A DNA stretch of 64,000 nucleotides from Cellulomonas cellasea (GTDB lineage: Bacteria; Actinomycetota; Actinomycetes; Actinomycetales; Cellulomonadaceae): contig NZ_BJLR01000016.1 in the NCBI RefSeq assembly GCF_006538745.1, positions 1 through 64,000 of the forward strand, in the 5' to 3' direction. The stretch's first letter is position 1; the number at the start of each line of letters is the position of its first letter. This document shows, piece by piece, positions 7,089-14,415 of this stretch. The notes beneath the pieces were generated by a model that was not told where the DNA came from, did no database searches, and saw only the letters and a list, made by a program, of their open reading frames with translations. The translations under genes and the position numbers were made by a program.

Positions 7089-8177
7089 TCAGGGGAAGTT
7101 CGACCGCGCGTACGTGATCAGCGCGCTGAGCGCCGACCCGCCGCCGAACTCGTTGTCGCCGGACGTCGTCGGTCCGGGCGTGCCGGCCTCGGCCGACTGC
7201 ACACCGACGACCCGCGGCCACGGCTCCGACCCCCACCAGCCCCACACCGGCCCGCCGGAGTGCCCGCCCGTGATGTCGTTGAAGTGGCCCATGACGAGGC
7301 CGTCCTGGCCGGAGACCGACTCGTCGGACGTCGACGACACGACCGCGCTGCCCACGAACGCCGGGCGCTGCGTCCCGGTCAGGTCGCCGGGGTAGCCCAT
7401 GTGCTGCCAGTACGCGCCGCCGTTCCAGCCGTCGTCGTACGCGCGGTAGCCCGCGTAGCCGACGTGGTCGCCGACGGGCCGGTCCATGACGAGCACGACG
7501 TAGTCGAACGCGGTCTCGAGGTCGGTGAGCCCGCCCTCGGCCTTGTTCCACGACAGGATCGTGGTCGCGTGGTACTCGCCCCACGGGCCGTTGGTGTTGT
7601 AGTACCCGGGCGAGAACGTGACCCACCCGGCGCCGCCGTCGTCGTGCCAGTCGATCATGTGGCTCGCGGTCAGCACGTGCCGGGGGCCGACGACCGCGCC
7701 GCTGCCCGTCCCGCCCGCGCCCCAGACGCGGCCGACGATGCGCCACGGGAAGGACGTGTCCTGGTAGACGTAGCGCGAGTCGGGCTGGAACACGTTCGCG
7801 GGCCGGTCCTCGTCCTCGCCGAGCTTCCCGGCGCGGTCGAGCACGTGCGGCCACGAGCGCAGCGCCGCGAACGGCGGGCGGTAGCCGTCGAGCTCCCGGA
7901 CGTCGCCGAGCTGCTCGACGAGCCCGCGGTCGAGCCGCTGGACCTCGAGCGTCGGATAGGGCGGCTCGACGCGGACGCCGTCCCCGCGGGTGCGGGCGAC
8001 GACGCGGTAGGTCCCGCGCTCATCCCGCACGAGCTCGACGTCGTCGCCGTCGGGCAGGGCGAACTCGTAGAGCGAGAACTCGCCGCCTGGAGGGGCCTCG
8101 GTGGCCTCCTCCTCGCGGCGCCGGCGCAGCGTGCGCGCGGTCACCGGGGCGTCGACCTTCTCGGGTGTGGTGGTCAT
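7089..8177 (-). CDS. Trypsin-like (V8/glutamyl-type) serine protease without signal peptide
   Basis: Protein of 362 residues. The chymotrypsin-fold protease domain occupies about 145-362 with His173 (VLTASHMIDW), Asp225 (ETAFDYVVLVMD) and Ser307 (TGGHSGGPVW). The layout resembles bacterial V8-like peptidases. Residues 1-140 are a non-catalytic N-terminal region, rich in charges, that contains the stretch FSLYEFALPDGDDVELV. A similar stretch (VRFIFEYDGDDVRLV) is found in the 154-residue protein next to the M64 protease at 34744-35208. No signal peptide or membrane segment is visible: the N-terminus is MTTTPEKVDAPVTARTLRRRR. The protein may be cytosolic, exported by an unusual route, or kept inactive by its N-terminal region; none of this is shown. 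ATG start preceded by CAGGAGG. Confidence 0.85.
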   Translation of the reverse strand: MTTTPEKVDAPVTARTLRRRREEEATEAPPGGEFSLYEFALPDGDDVELVRDERGTYRVVARTRGDGVRVEPPYPTLEVQRLDRGLVEQLGDVRELDGYRPPFAALRSWPHVLDRAGKLGEDEDRPANVFQPDSRYVYQDTSFPWRIVGRVWGAGGTGSGAVVGPRHVLTASHMIDWHDDGGAGWVTFSPGYYNTNGPWGEYHATTILSWNKAEGGLTDLETAFDYVVLVMDRPVGDHVGYAGYRAYDDGWNGGAYWQHMGYPGDLTGTQRPAFVGSAVVSSTSDESVSGQDGLVMGHFNDITGGHSGGPVWGWWGSEPWPRVVGVQSAEAGTPGPTTSGDNEFGGGSALSALITYARSNFP

Positions 8178-8283
8178 GGGGTGCCTCCTGGTCGGGCCGC
8201 CGGGGGTCGGCGGTCTCCTCGGTGGAGGCCGTGCGCGGCCGGGGGATACGGCCGGGGAGGGCACGGACGGTGCCCGATAGGGC

Positions 8284-8318
8284 GCACCGCACCGCACCGC
8301 ACTGCACCGCGCCGCACC
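8284..8318. repeat. Pentanucleotide repeat (GCACC)n, seven units
   Basis: Seven consecutive five-base units GCACC with two single-base variants (GCACT at 8299, GCGCC at 8309), in the 156-base gap between the protease start and the MarR stop codon. A simple-sequence repeat; it is not inside a gene. Confidence 0.8.
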
Positions 8319-8333
8319 GGGCAGGGCGACGCG

Positions 8334-8846
8334 TCAGCGCGCCGTCAGGCCGACCTCGTCCTCGACGGCCGCGCACACGTCGCGCGCCGGGGTGATGCCC
8401 CGCACCGCGCACGCGGCGGCGGAGAGCAGGTGGCGCAGCGTCGCGCGGTCGGCGGGCGGGAGGACCTGCAGGGCGGCGTCCTCGGCGGTGCGGACGTCGG
8501 CCTCGAGGCGGGCCAGGGTCGTGCGCCCGTCGGCGGTCGCGACGAGGCGGCGCTGGCGCCGGTCGGTCGGGTCGACCTGGCGCTCGACGAGCCCCGCGGC
8601 CACGAGGTCGTCGACGAGGTAGGTCATGACGGTCCGGTCGATCCCGAGGTGCCCGGCGAGCGCGAGCTGGCTGCGCTGGTCGCCGTGCACGACGGACGCG
8701 AGGACCTGGAAGCCGCGGTGCCGGTGCGGGACGGCGTCGAGCACGGGCCCGACCTGCTCCTGGTAGTGCCGCAGCAGCACGCCGAGGGTCCAGCCGAGCT
8801 CGTCGTGCCCCAGGCGCCCGCCGTCGGCTCCGGTCGTCGTCTCCAC
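8334..8846 (-). CDS. MarR family transcriptional regulator
   Basis: Protein of 170 residues from the GTG at 8846. The winged helix is clear: GFQVLASVVHGDQRSQLALAGHLGIDRTVMTYLVDDLVAAGLVERQVDPTDRRQRRLVATADG, of which DRTVMTYLVDDLV is the recognition helix and DPTDRRQRR the wing typical of MarR. A start further upstream at 8909 would add a basic tail not seen in the family. The gene is divergent from the flavin oxidoreductase operon at 8942 and probably represses it; a promoter for that operon lies in the 95-base gap. Confidence 0.85.
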   Translation of the reverse strand: METTTGADGGRLGHDELGWTLGVLLRHYQEQVGPVLDAVPHRHRGFQVLASVVHGDQRSQLALAGHLGIDRTVMTYLVDDLVAAGLVERQVDPTDRRQRRLVATADGRTTLARLEADVRTAEDAALQVLPPADRATLRHLLSAAACAVRGITPARDVCAAVEDEVGLTAR

Positions 8847-8873
8847 CCGCCGAGCATACGCCGAGGACGTCGC

Positions 8874-8902
8874 TTGCGCAGATCGTCTGTCACGCATACG
8901 GT
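8874..8902 (+). promoter_or_regulatory. Promoter of the LLM oxidoreductase operon
   Basis: TTGCGC at 8874-8879 and TACGGT at 8897-8902 with a 17-base spacer. CAGA-TCG-TCTG, a short inverted repeat, lies at the start of the spacer and could be part of a MarR operator. GAGAGGA precedes the ATG at 8942. Confidence 0.5.
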
Positions 8903-8941
8903 CTTGCACACCACACGAATGCGTCGAGAGGACCGCCCGCC

Positions 8942-9853
8942 ATGGCTGACCACGGCCACGACCTGCTGCTCGGGTCGTTCATCACGCCGACCAACGGCGA
9001 CCCTCAGGCGCCCGTCCGGCTCGCCGTCGCGAGCGAGGCCGCCGGGCTCGACCTCGTGACGTTCCAGGACCACCCGTACCAGCCGGCGTTCCTCGACACG
9101 TGGACGCTGATGTCCTACGCCGCCGCGCGCACCGAGCGCATCCGCCTCGCGGGCAACGTCCTCAACCTCCCGCTCCGGCCGCCGGCCGTGCTGGCCCGCG
9201 CGGCCGCGAGCCTCGACCGGCTCTCGGGCGGGCGCGTCGAGCTCGGCCTCGGCGCCGGGGCGTTCTGGGACGCGATCGAGGCGATGGGCGGGCGCCGGCT
9301 CACCCCGGGCCAGGCGGTCACGGCGCTGAGCGAGGCGATCGACGTGATCCGCGGCGTGTGGGACGACACGACGCGCCAGCCGCTGCGGGCGGGCGGCACC
9401 TACCACGCCGTCCACGGCGCCAAGCGCGGACCCGCCCCCGCGCACCCCATGGAGATCTGGCTCGGCGCCTACAAGCCGCGCATGCTCGCGCTCACCGGGG
9501 AGAAGGCCGACGGCTGGCTGCCCTCGCTGTCCTACCTCGGCTCGCCGCAGGACATGGTCGACGCGAACGCCCGCATCGACGACGCCGCGCTCGCCGCCGG
9601 ACGCCGGCCCGCGGACGTCCGGCGCCTGCTCAACGTCGGCGGGACGTTCTCCGACCGGTCGAGCGGCCTGCTCCAGGGGCCCGTCACGCAGTGGGTCGAG
9701 CAGCTCGGCGAGCTCGTGCTCGAGCACGGGTTCAGCGCGTTCGTCCTGGCCGGGGACGACGAGCGCGCGCTGCGGCTGTTCGGCGGCGAGGTCGGGCCCG
9801 CGCTCCGCGAGCTCGTGGCGGCCCACCGCGGCACGCCCGGGGCCGGCGCGTGA
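8942..9853 (+). CDS. LLM class flavin-dependent oxidoreductase
   Basis: Protein of 303 residues with the luciferase-like TIM barrel: an early FITPTNGDPQAPVRLAVASEAAGLDLVTFQDHPYQPAFLDTW region, then ERIRLAGNVLNLPLRPPAVLARAAASLDRLSGGRVELGLGAG, the most conserved block of the family, and PAHPMEIWLGAYKPRMLALTGEKADGWLP. Such enzymes use FMN or F420 to oxidise or reduce small molecules; the substrate is unknown. It is the first gene of an operon controlled from the gap shared with a MarR regulator. The next gene starts on a GTGA overlap at its stop codon and is itself an LLM-like/FAD oxidase fusion, so the two flavoproteins are probably made together and act in one pathway. Confidence 0.85.
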   Translation: MADHGHDLLLGSFITPTNGDPQAPVRLAVASEAAGLDLVTFQDHPYQPAFLDTWTLMSYAAARTERIRLAGNVLNLPLRPPAVLARAAASLDRLSGGRVELGLGAGAFWDAIEAMGGRRLTPGQAVTALSEAIDVIRGVWDDTTRQPLRAGGTYHAVHGAKRGPAPAHPMEIWLGAYKPRMLALTGEKADGWLPSLSYLGSPQDMVDANARIDDAALAAGRRPADVRRLLNVGGTFSDRSSGLLQGPVTQWVEQLGELVLEHGFSAFVLAGDDERALRLFGGEVGPALRELVAAHRGTPGAGA

Positions 9854-12084
9854 GCGGCCGGGGCGACGCGGGCCACCCGCTGCGGCTCGGGGCGGCGGTC
9901 CGGGCCGACGCGGGCGACCCGGGGGCGCTGACCCGGCTCGCCGCCGTGGCGGAGGCGGGCGGGCTCGACGTGCTCGCGGTCGACGGCGGCGCGGGCGGTG
10001 GTGAGGGGCTCGACGCCTGGACGGCGCTCGGGTGGGTCGCGGGAGTCACGCAGCGGATCACCCTCGTCGCCGAGGGGCTCGGGGTCGCCGCACCTCCGGC
10101 GGTCCTCGCGCGGGCGGTGGCGAGCCTCGACCTGCTGACCGGGGGACGCACCGAGCTCGCGCTGACGCGCGCGGCGGACGGGGGAGCGGGCGGCGCGACG
10201 GACGCGCTCGCCGAGGCCGTCGCCGTCGTTCGGGGAATGTGGACGCCTGGCCGGTCGCCGCTGGTCGCCGCCGGTCCGGCGCACCCCGTCCCGGGTGCGG
10301 CGCGCGGGCCGGCGCCGGCCCACGACGTGCCCGTCTGGGTCGTGGGGGCCGACGACGACGCGGTCGACCTCGCCGCCCGCACGGCCGACGGCTGGTGGCT
10401 CGACCTCCGGGCGACCGGCGACGCGCTCGCGGACGTCGGGCGCCGGCAGGAGCGGCTCGACGCGGCGGCCGCGCGGCACGGCCGGGCACCGGGCGAGCTG
10501 CGTCGCGTGCTCACGCTCGCCGGAGCCGCCGGTGCGCCCACGGTCGAGGAGGTCGTCCGGCTCGTCGTCGACGACGGCGTCGACACCGTCCTGCTCGCGA
10601 CCGACGACGCCGCGGCCCTGCACCGCTGGGCCACCGAGACCGCCCCGGCGGTCCGGTCCGCCGTCGCCGCGACCCGCGCCGCCCGGGGCACGCCCCCCGC
10701 GACGACCCGCAGCGCCCGCGTGCGGTCCGCCCGGCGCGCCGGAATCGCGTACGACACCGTCCCGGCGGGCATCGAGACCGTCGAGCCGGGCGACACCCGG
10801 TACCCCTCGATGCGCTCGAACTACCTGCGCAGCGGCCGCCCGGGCCTCGTCCTCCTGCCGCGCGACACCGCCCAGGTGGCCGCGGCGCTGACGTGGGCCC
10901 GGACCCAGCCGGTCCCGCTCGCGGTGCGCAGCGGGGGCCACGGGATCAGCGGCCGGTCGACGAACGACGGCGGGATCGTCCTCGACCTGCGCCGGCTCGA
11001 CGGCATCGAGGTGCTCGACGCCGCGACGCGGCGGGTGCGGATCGGAGCCGGCGCGCGGTGGGGTGCGGTCGCCGAGGCGCTGCAGCCGCACGGGTGGGCG
11101 CTCACGTCGGGCGACTACGGCGGCGTCGGCGTCGGGGGGCTCGCCACCGCGGGCGGCCTCGGGTTCCTCGCGCGCGAGCACGGGCTGACGATCGACCACG
11201 TCCGCGCGGCCGAGGTCGTGCTCGCCGACGGATCGGTCGTGCGCGCCGACGCCGAGCACCACCCGGAGCTGTTCTGGGGTCTGCGCGGCGCGGGCGGCAA
11301 CCTCGGGATCGTGACCTCGTTCGAGTTCGAGGTCGACGAGGTGGGCGACGTCGGGTTCGCGCAGCTCTCGTTCGCCGTCGACGACGTCGCCGGCTACCTG
11401 CACGACTTCGGGGCCCTCGTCGAGGCCGCGCCGCGCGACGTCACGCCGTTCCTCATCGTCGGCGCGCCGCGCGACGGGCAGGTCGTCGCGCACGTGCTCG
11501 CGGTCGTCGACTCCGACGTCCCCGAGACGATCGTCGAGCGCCTCCAGCCGTTCGCGATGCTCGCCCCGCTCGTCCAGCAGGCCGTGCACGTGCTCCCGTA
11601 CACCGGGGTCGTGCGCCGGACCGCCGACGTGCACGCGGGCCACGGCGAGCCGGTGTCCCGCTCGTCGCTCGTCGACCACGTGACGCCCGCGCTCGCCGAG
11701 GACCTCGAGCGGCTGGTCCGCAGCGGCGCGGTGCACTTCTTCCAGATCCGCTCCGCGGGGGGTGCCGTCAACGACGTCCCGGCCGACGCCACCGCGTACG
11801 CGCACCGCAGCGCCGGGTTCTCGCTCGTCGCGATGGGGGCCGAGCGGGACCGGGTGGACCGCCTTTGGGACGCGCTGGGCCACCACTGGACCGGCCTCTA
11901 CGGGAGCTTCGACTCCGACCCGCGGCCCGAGCGGGTCGAGGACGCGTTCCCGCCGGCGACCCTGGCCCGCCTGCTCGCGCTCAAGGAGCGCTACGACCCG
12001 GACGACGTCTTCCGGCAGAACCTCCCGGTGACGTCGACGCTGCGCCGGGAGCCGCGCGCGGACCGGCCGCTGCTCACCCCGTGA
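9850..12084 (+). CDS. Fusion of an LLM-like domain with a BBE-type FAD-linked oxidase
   Basis: Protein of 744 residues in one continuous frame. Residues 1-275 are a shortened, divergent relative of the upstream LLM protein (PPAVLARAVASLDLLTGGRTELALTR matches its conserved block). Residues about 318-744 are a complete berberine-bridge-type oxidase: RSGGHGISGRSTNDGGIVLDLRRL with His364, which in the family carries FAD, then VGVGGLATAGGLGFLAREHGLTIDHV, and the C-terminal BBE motif ERYDPDDVFRQNLPV. At the position where bicovalent relatives have a flavin-linked cysteine the sequence reads GDYGGVG (about 421), so only the histidyl bond is expected. The GTG start overlaps the stop codon of the LLM gene (GTGA), giving translational coupling. 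The 3' end overlaps the converging phosphatase gene by 11 bases. The substrate is unknown; FAD oxidases of this type oxidise sugars or alkaloid-like compounds. Confidence 0.85.
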   Translation: MSGRGDAGHPLRLGAAVRADAGDPGALTRLAAVAEAGGLDVLAVDGGAGGGEGLDAWTALGWVAGVTQRITLVAEGLGVAAPPAVLARAVASLDLLTGGRTELALTRAADGGAGGATDALAEAVAVVRGMWTPGRSPLVAAGPAHPVPGAARGPAPAHDVPVWVVGADDDAVDLAARTADGWWLDLRATGDALADVGRRQERLDAAAARHGRAPGELRRVLTLAGAAGAPTVEEVVRLVVDDGVDTVLLATDDAAALHRWATETAPAVRSAVAATRAARGTPPATTRSARVRSARRAGIAYDTVPAGIETVEPGDTRYPSMRSNYLRSGRPGLVLLPRDTAQVAAALTWARTQPVPLAVRSGGHGISGRSTNDGGIVLDLRRLDGIEVLDAATRRVRIGAGARWGAVAEALQPHGWALTSGDYGGVGVGGLATAGGLGFLAREHGLTIDHVRAAEVVLADGSVVRADAEHHPELFWGLRGAGGNLGIVTSFEFEVDEVGDVGFAQLSFAVDDVAGYLHDFGALVEAAPRDVTPFLIVGAPRDGQVVAHVLAVVDSDVPETIVERLQPFAMLAPLVQQAVHVLPYTGVVRRTADVHAGHGEPVSRSSLVDHVTPALAEDLERLVRSGAVHFFQIRSAGGAVNDVPADATAYAHRSAGFSLVAMGAERDRVDRLWDALGHHWTGLYGSFDSDPRPERVEDAFPPATLARLLALKERYDPDDVFRQNLPVTSTLRREPRADRPLLTP

Positions 12085-12748
12085 CCCGCAGGTGCGCCGT
12101 CGACCCGAGCTCGGCGACCTCGCGGCTGTGGAAGCGGCCGTCCTCGCGCAGCACCGTGATGCTCCCGGCCGGCAGCCGGAAGCGCGCGTAGCCGGTGGCC
12201 TCGACCGGGATCCCGAGCCACGCCGCGACGACGAGCTGGCCGCTCCCGCCGTGCGCGACGAGGACCTGGTGCTCCCGCGCCCGGGCGAGCAGGTCGGTCA
12301 CGCCGGCGTAGACGCGCCGGGCGAAGGTCAGCCACGTCTCCGCGCCCTCGACCCCCTCGTCGTGCCGGAGGCGGTCGCCGGACGCGGGCGGCACGACGAA
12401 GCGCTCCTCGAGCCACGCCTGCGGGCGTCCGCCGGCCACGCCGTACGACTTCTCCCGCAGCCGGGCGTCGAGCGTCGGCGTGACCCCGAGCGCGTCGCCC
12501 ACGGCGTCGGCCGTCTGCCGGGCACGGCGCAGGTCGGACGTGACGACCTCGACACCGGTGCCGTGCGGCACCTGCCGCCGCAGCGCCTGCCCGACGAGCG
12601 CGGCCTCCCGCTCGCCGCGGGCCGTGAGCGCGGAGTCGAACCACCCGCCGACGAGCCCGTCGACGTGGTGCGACGCCTCGGTGTGCGTGACGAGCCACAG
12701 CGTCCGCGCGCGCGGCCCGACCAGGTCAGGGGTCGGTGGGGGCTGCAT
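12074..12748 (-). CDS. Histidine phosphatase family protein with altered RHG motif
   Basis: Protein of 224 residues. The fold of the phosphoglycerate-mutase-like phosphatases is seen in LWLVTHTEASHHVDGLVGGWFDSALTARGEREA, SDLRRARQTADAVGDAL, LREKSYG and VLVAHGGSG. The catalytic His is kept, but the usual Arg-His-Gly triplet is Thr-His-Thr, so the first phosphate-binding arginine is missing. The arginine in RRARQTA and the second His in AHGGSG are present. It may be a subfamily with a shifted substrate rather than a dead enzyme. The ATG at 12748 was preferred (GGTGGGGG upstream) over an in-frame GTG at 12766. It is divergent from a GNAT gene 38 bases away and converges on the FAD oxidase. Confidence 0.8.
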   Translation of the reverse strand: MQPPPTPDLVGPRARTLWLVTHTEASHHVDGLVGGWFDSALTARGEREAALVGQALRRQVPHGTGVEVVTSDLRRARQTADAVGDALGVTPTLDARLREKSYGVAGGRPQAWLEERFVVPPASGDRLRHDEGVEGAETWLTFARRVYAGVTDLLARAREHQVLVAHGGSGQLVVAAWLGIPVEATGYARFRLPAGSITVLREDGRFHSREVAELGSTAHLRVTG

Positions 12749-12786
12749 GCCCCCACCCTGCCGCACGGCTCGTGTTCACTGGCCGC

Positions 12787-13329
12787 ATGGCCTTCACGCC
12801 GCTGCCGACGCGCCTCGTGACCGACCGCTTCGAGCTGACCCCGCAGGAGCCGGCCGACGCCGGGTGGCTCGCCGTGCTGTTCACCACCCGGGGCCGCGGC
12901 GAGGTGTCGGAGGCGGAGGCCCGCGAGCGCATCGCCCGCATGCACGCGCTGACCGCGGAGCACGGCATCGGCGCCCTGGTCCTGCGGCCGCGCGACGGCG
13001 GTCCGCCCGTTGGGTACGCCGCGGTGGTCGTCGGCCGCGGGACGGTCGAGGAGCCCGAGCTCGCCTACGAGCTGCTGCCGGAGGCGCACGGGCGCGGGTA
13101 CGCGACGGAGGCGGCGCGCGCGGTGCTCGACGCGGCGCACGCGACGGGCCGGGCGCGGATCTGGGCGACCATCCGCCCCTGGAACGCCGCGTCGCTCCGC
13201 GTCGCGGAGAAGCTCGGCTTCCGGCGGGACCACGTGATGACCGACCACGACGGCGACCTGGTCTGGTTCCTGCACGAGGTGCCGGCCGTGCCCGGGCATG
13301 GAGGAGGCCCCGCTGCTGCAGGGGGCTAG
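12787..13329 (+). CDS. GNAT family N-acetyltransferase (RimJ/RimL type)
   Basis: Protein of 180 residues. RLVTDRFELTPQEPADAGWLAVLF opens the domain; ELAYELLPEAHGRGYATEAARAVLDAA holds the acetyl-CoA pyrophosphate loop (HGRGYATEA), and IRPWNAASLRVAEKLGFRRD is the usual C-terminal motif. This form (Acetyltransf_3) acetylates N-termini of ribosomal proteins or small amines in known members; the target here is unknown. ATG at 12787, cytosolic. The stop codon lies inside the loop of a 14-bp hairpin that acts as terminator. Confidence 0.85.
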   Translation: MAFTPLPTRLVTDRFELTPQEPADAGWLAVLFTTRGRGEVSEAEARERIARMHALTAEHGIGALVLRPRDGGPPVGYAAVVVGRGTVEEPELAYELLPEAHGRGYATEAARAVLDAAHATGRARIWATIRPWNAASLRVAEKLGFRRDHVMTDHDGDLVWFLHEVPAVPGHGGGPAAAGG

Positions 13330-13343
13330 AGCAGCGGGGCCTC
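13304..13343 (+). terminator. Hairpin terminator of the GNAT gene
   Basis: GAGGCCCCGCTGCT at 13304-13317 pairs perfectly with AGCAGCGGGGCCTC at 13330-13343; the 12-base loop contains the TAG stop codon of the GNAT gene. No U tract follows. Confidence 0.75.
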
Positions 13344-13477
13344 TGCCTCACAGTATCGACCGCAGGGCGCCCGGGGTGGAGGTTCCGGCCGGATGAACCC
13401 GGTGGGACGAGCGGGTGAGTCGCGCTCGCGCCGGACGGGCCGGGCCGCCCGCCCCGGTGCACGGCCGGTGGCGCCCG

Positions 13478-13831
13478 TCAGACGAGGTACGTCCCGTGCC
13501 CTCGCACGACGAGCCCGTCCTCGAGCTCGAGGACCTCGCTCACGAGCCCGCCGTCCTGGTTCCGGTAGGCGATGACGACCGTCGCGACGCCCGCGAACAC
13601 CTGGACGACCTCGAACCGCAGCCCGGGCAGCAGCTCGAGCCCGCGCGCCCAGTAGGCCCGCAGCGCGTCCTTGCCGCGCACGACGCCGTCGCTGCCCGGC
13701 ACGACCCGCGCGGCGACCGGGGACGTGAAGACGACGTCGTCGGCGACGTGCGCGAGCAGCGCGTCGAGGTCGCGGGAGTTCCAGTCGCGCTCCCAGCGGC
13801 GGGCGAGGTCGGCGGCCCAGGTGGTGTCCAT
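13478..13831 (-). CDS. SnoaL/NTF2-like protein
   Basis: Protein of 117 residues with the cone-shaped NTF2/SnoaL fold signature: AADLARRWERDWNSRDLDALLAHVADDVVFTSPVAARV, RGKDALRAYWARGLELLPGLRFEVVQVF, and VSEVLELEDGLVVRGHGTYLV. Members are isomerases, dehydratases or ligand-binding proteins; no catalytic residue can be named with confidence. ATG at 13831. The next gene upstream on this strand (TfoX-like, ending at 13935) is 103 bases away, so the two could be cotranscribed. Confidence 0.8.
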   Translation of the reverse strand: MDTTWAADLARRWERDWNSRDLDALLAHVADDVVFTSPVAARVVPGSDGVVRGKDALRAYWARGLELLPGLRFEVVQVFAGVATVVIAYRNQDGGLVSEVLELEDGLVVRGHGTYLV

Positions 13832-13934
13832 GCGCCCAGCATCGACCGCCGGGCCGTCGCGCGGGACCCGGCCATCCGGATCCTGGACGTGCGGCGGCGG
13901 ACCGGGTCCGCCCCGAGCCGCGTGGGGGAGCGGC

Positions 13935-14282
13935 TCAGCGACCGGCGCCGAGGACCGACAGCACGAACGCCCGAGCCTCGAGCACCGCGGCCAGGCACGC
14001 GTCGACGTCGACGGCCGGGAGCTGCACCCACTCCCGCATCGCACGCCCGGGCTTCGTCTCGCACGGGCTCCCCGCGCCGCTCGCGACGAGCTCGGCGACC
14101 CGCGCCGCCGGGAGCTTGACGACCACGTCGGTGCCGCTCGCGAACGCGTAGAACTTCCCGCCGGTCCGCAGACCGAGCGAGTGCAGCATGCGTCCCTCGT
14201 CGTCGTCCGGGTGCAGCGCGAGGGCGCGCTCGCGGACGGCGGCGAACACGTCCGTGCCGGCGGGGCCGGAGGCGGCAGTCAT
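13935..14282 (-). CDS. TfoX/Sxy N-terminal-like (YjbR-like) small protein
   Basis: Protein of 115 residues: GRMLHSLGLRTGGKFYAFASGTDVVVKLPAARVAELVASG, then GRAMREWVQLPAVDVDACLAAVLEARAFV. The arrangement of a beta sheet with VVVKLP and a helix ending MREWV fits the TfoX N-terminal/YjbR group of small proteins. In Haemophilus and E. coli TfoX acts in competence control, but the actinobacterial stand-alone proteins have no known role, so that function should not be transferred. ATG at 14282, no leader. Confidence 0.65.
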   Translation of the reverse strand: MTAASGPAGTDVFAAVRERALALHPDDDEGRMLHSLGLRTGGKFYAFASGTDVVVKLPAARVAELVASGAGSPCETKPGRAMREWVQLPAVDVDACLAAVLEARAFVLSVLGAGR

Positions 14283-14337
14283 ACGGCGAGCCTAGGACCG
14301 GCGTGCGGGCGGGGGACAGTGCCCGTTCGAGTGCTTG

Positions 14338-14366
14338 TTGAGAAAGACTCGCGATATCGCTACGGT
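14338..14366 (+). promoter_or_regulatory. Promoter with 10-bp palindrome for the propeller lipoprotein
   Basis: TTGAGA (14338-14343) and TACGGT (14361-14366) with a 17-base spacer. The perfect palindrome GCGATATCGC occupies 14351-14360, directly before the -10, a good position for a repressor. No regulator gene is adjacent. Confidence 0.5.
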
Positions 14367-14415
14367 CGGCGCGCTCACCCGCTGCGTCCCCGGACGCCCG
14401 AGGCCAGGAGGCCGC

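Noticed and set aside
10032-12191. 719-codon frame overlapping the LLM-FAD oxidase
   Set aside because: A shifted frame of the real gene; arginine-rich, no motifs.
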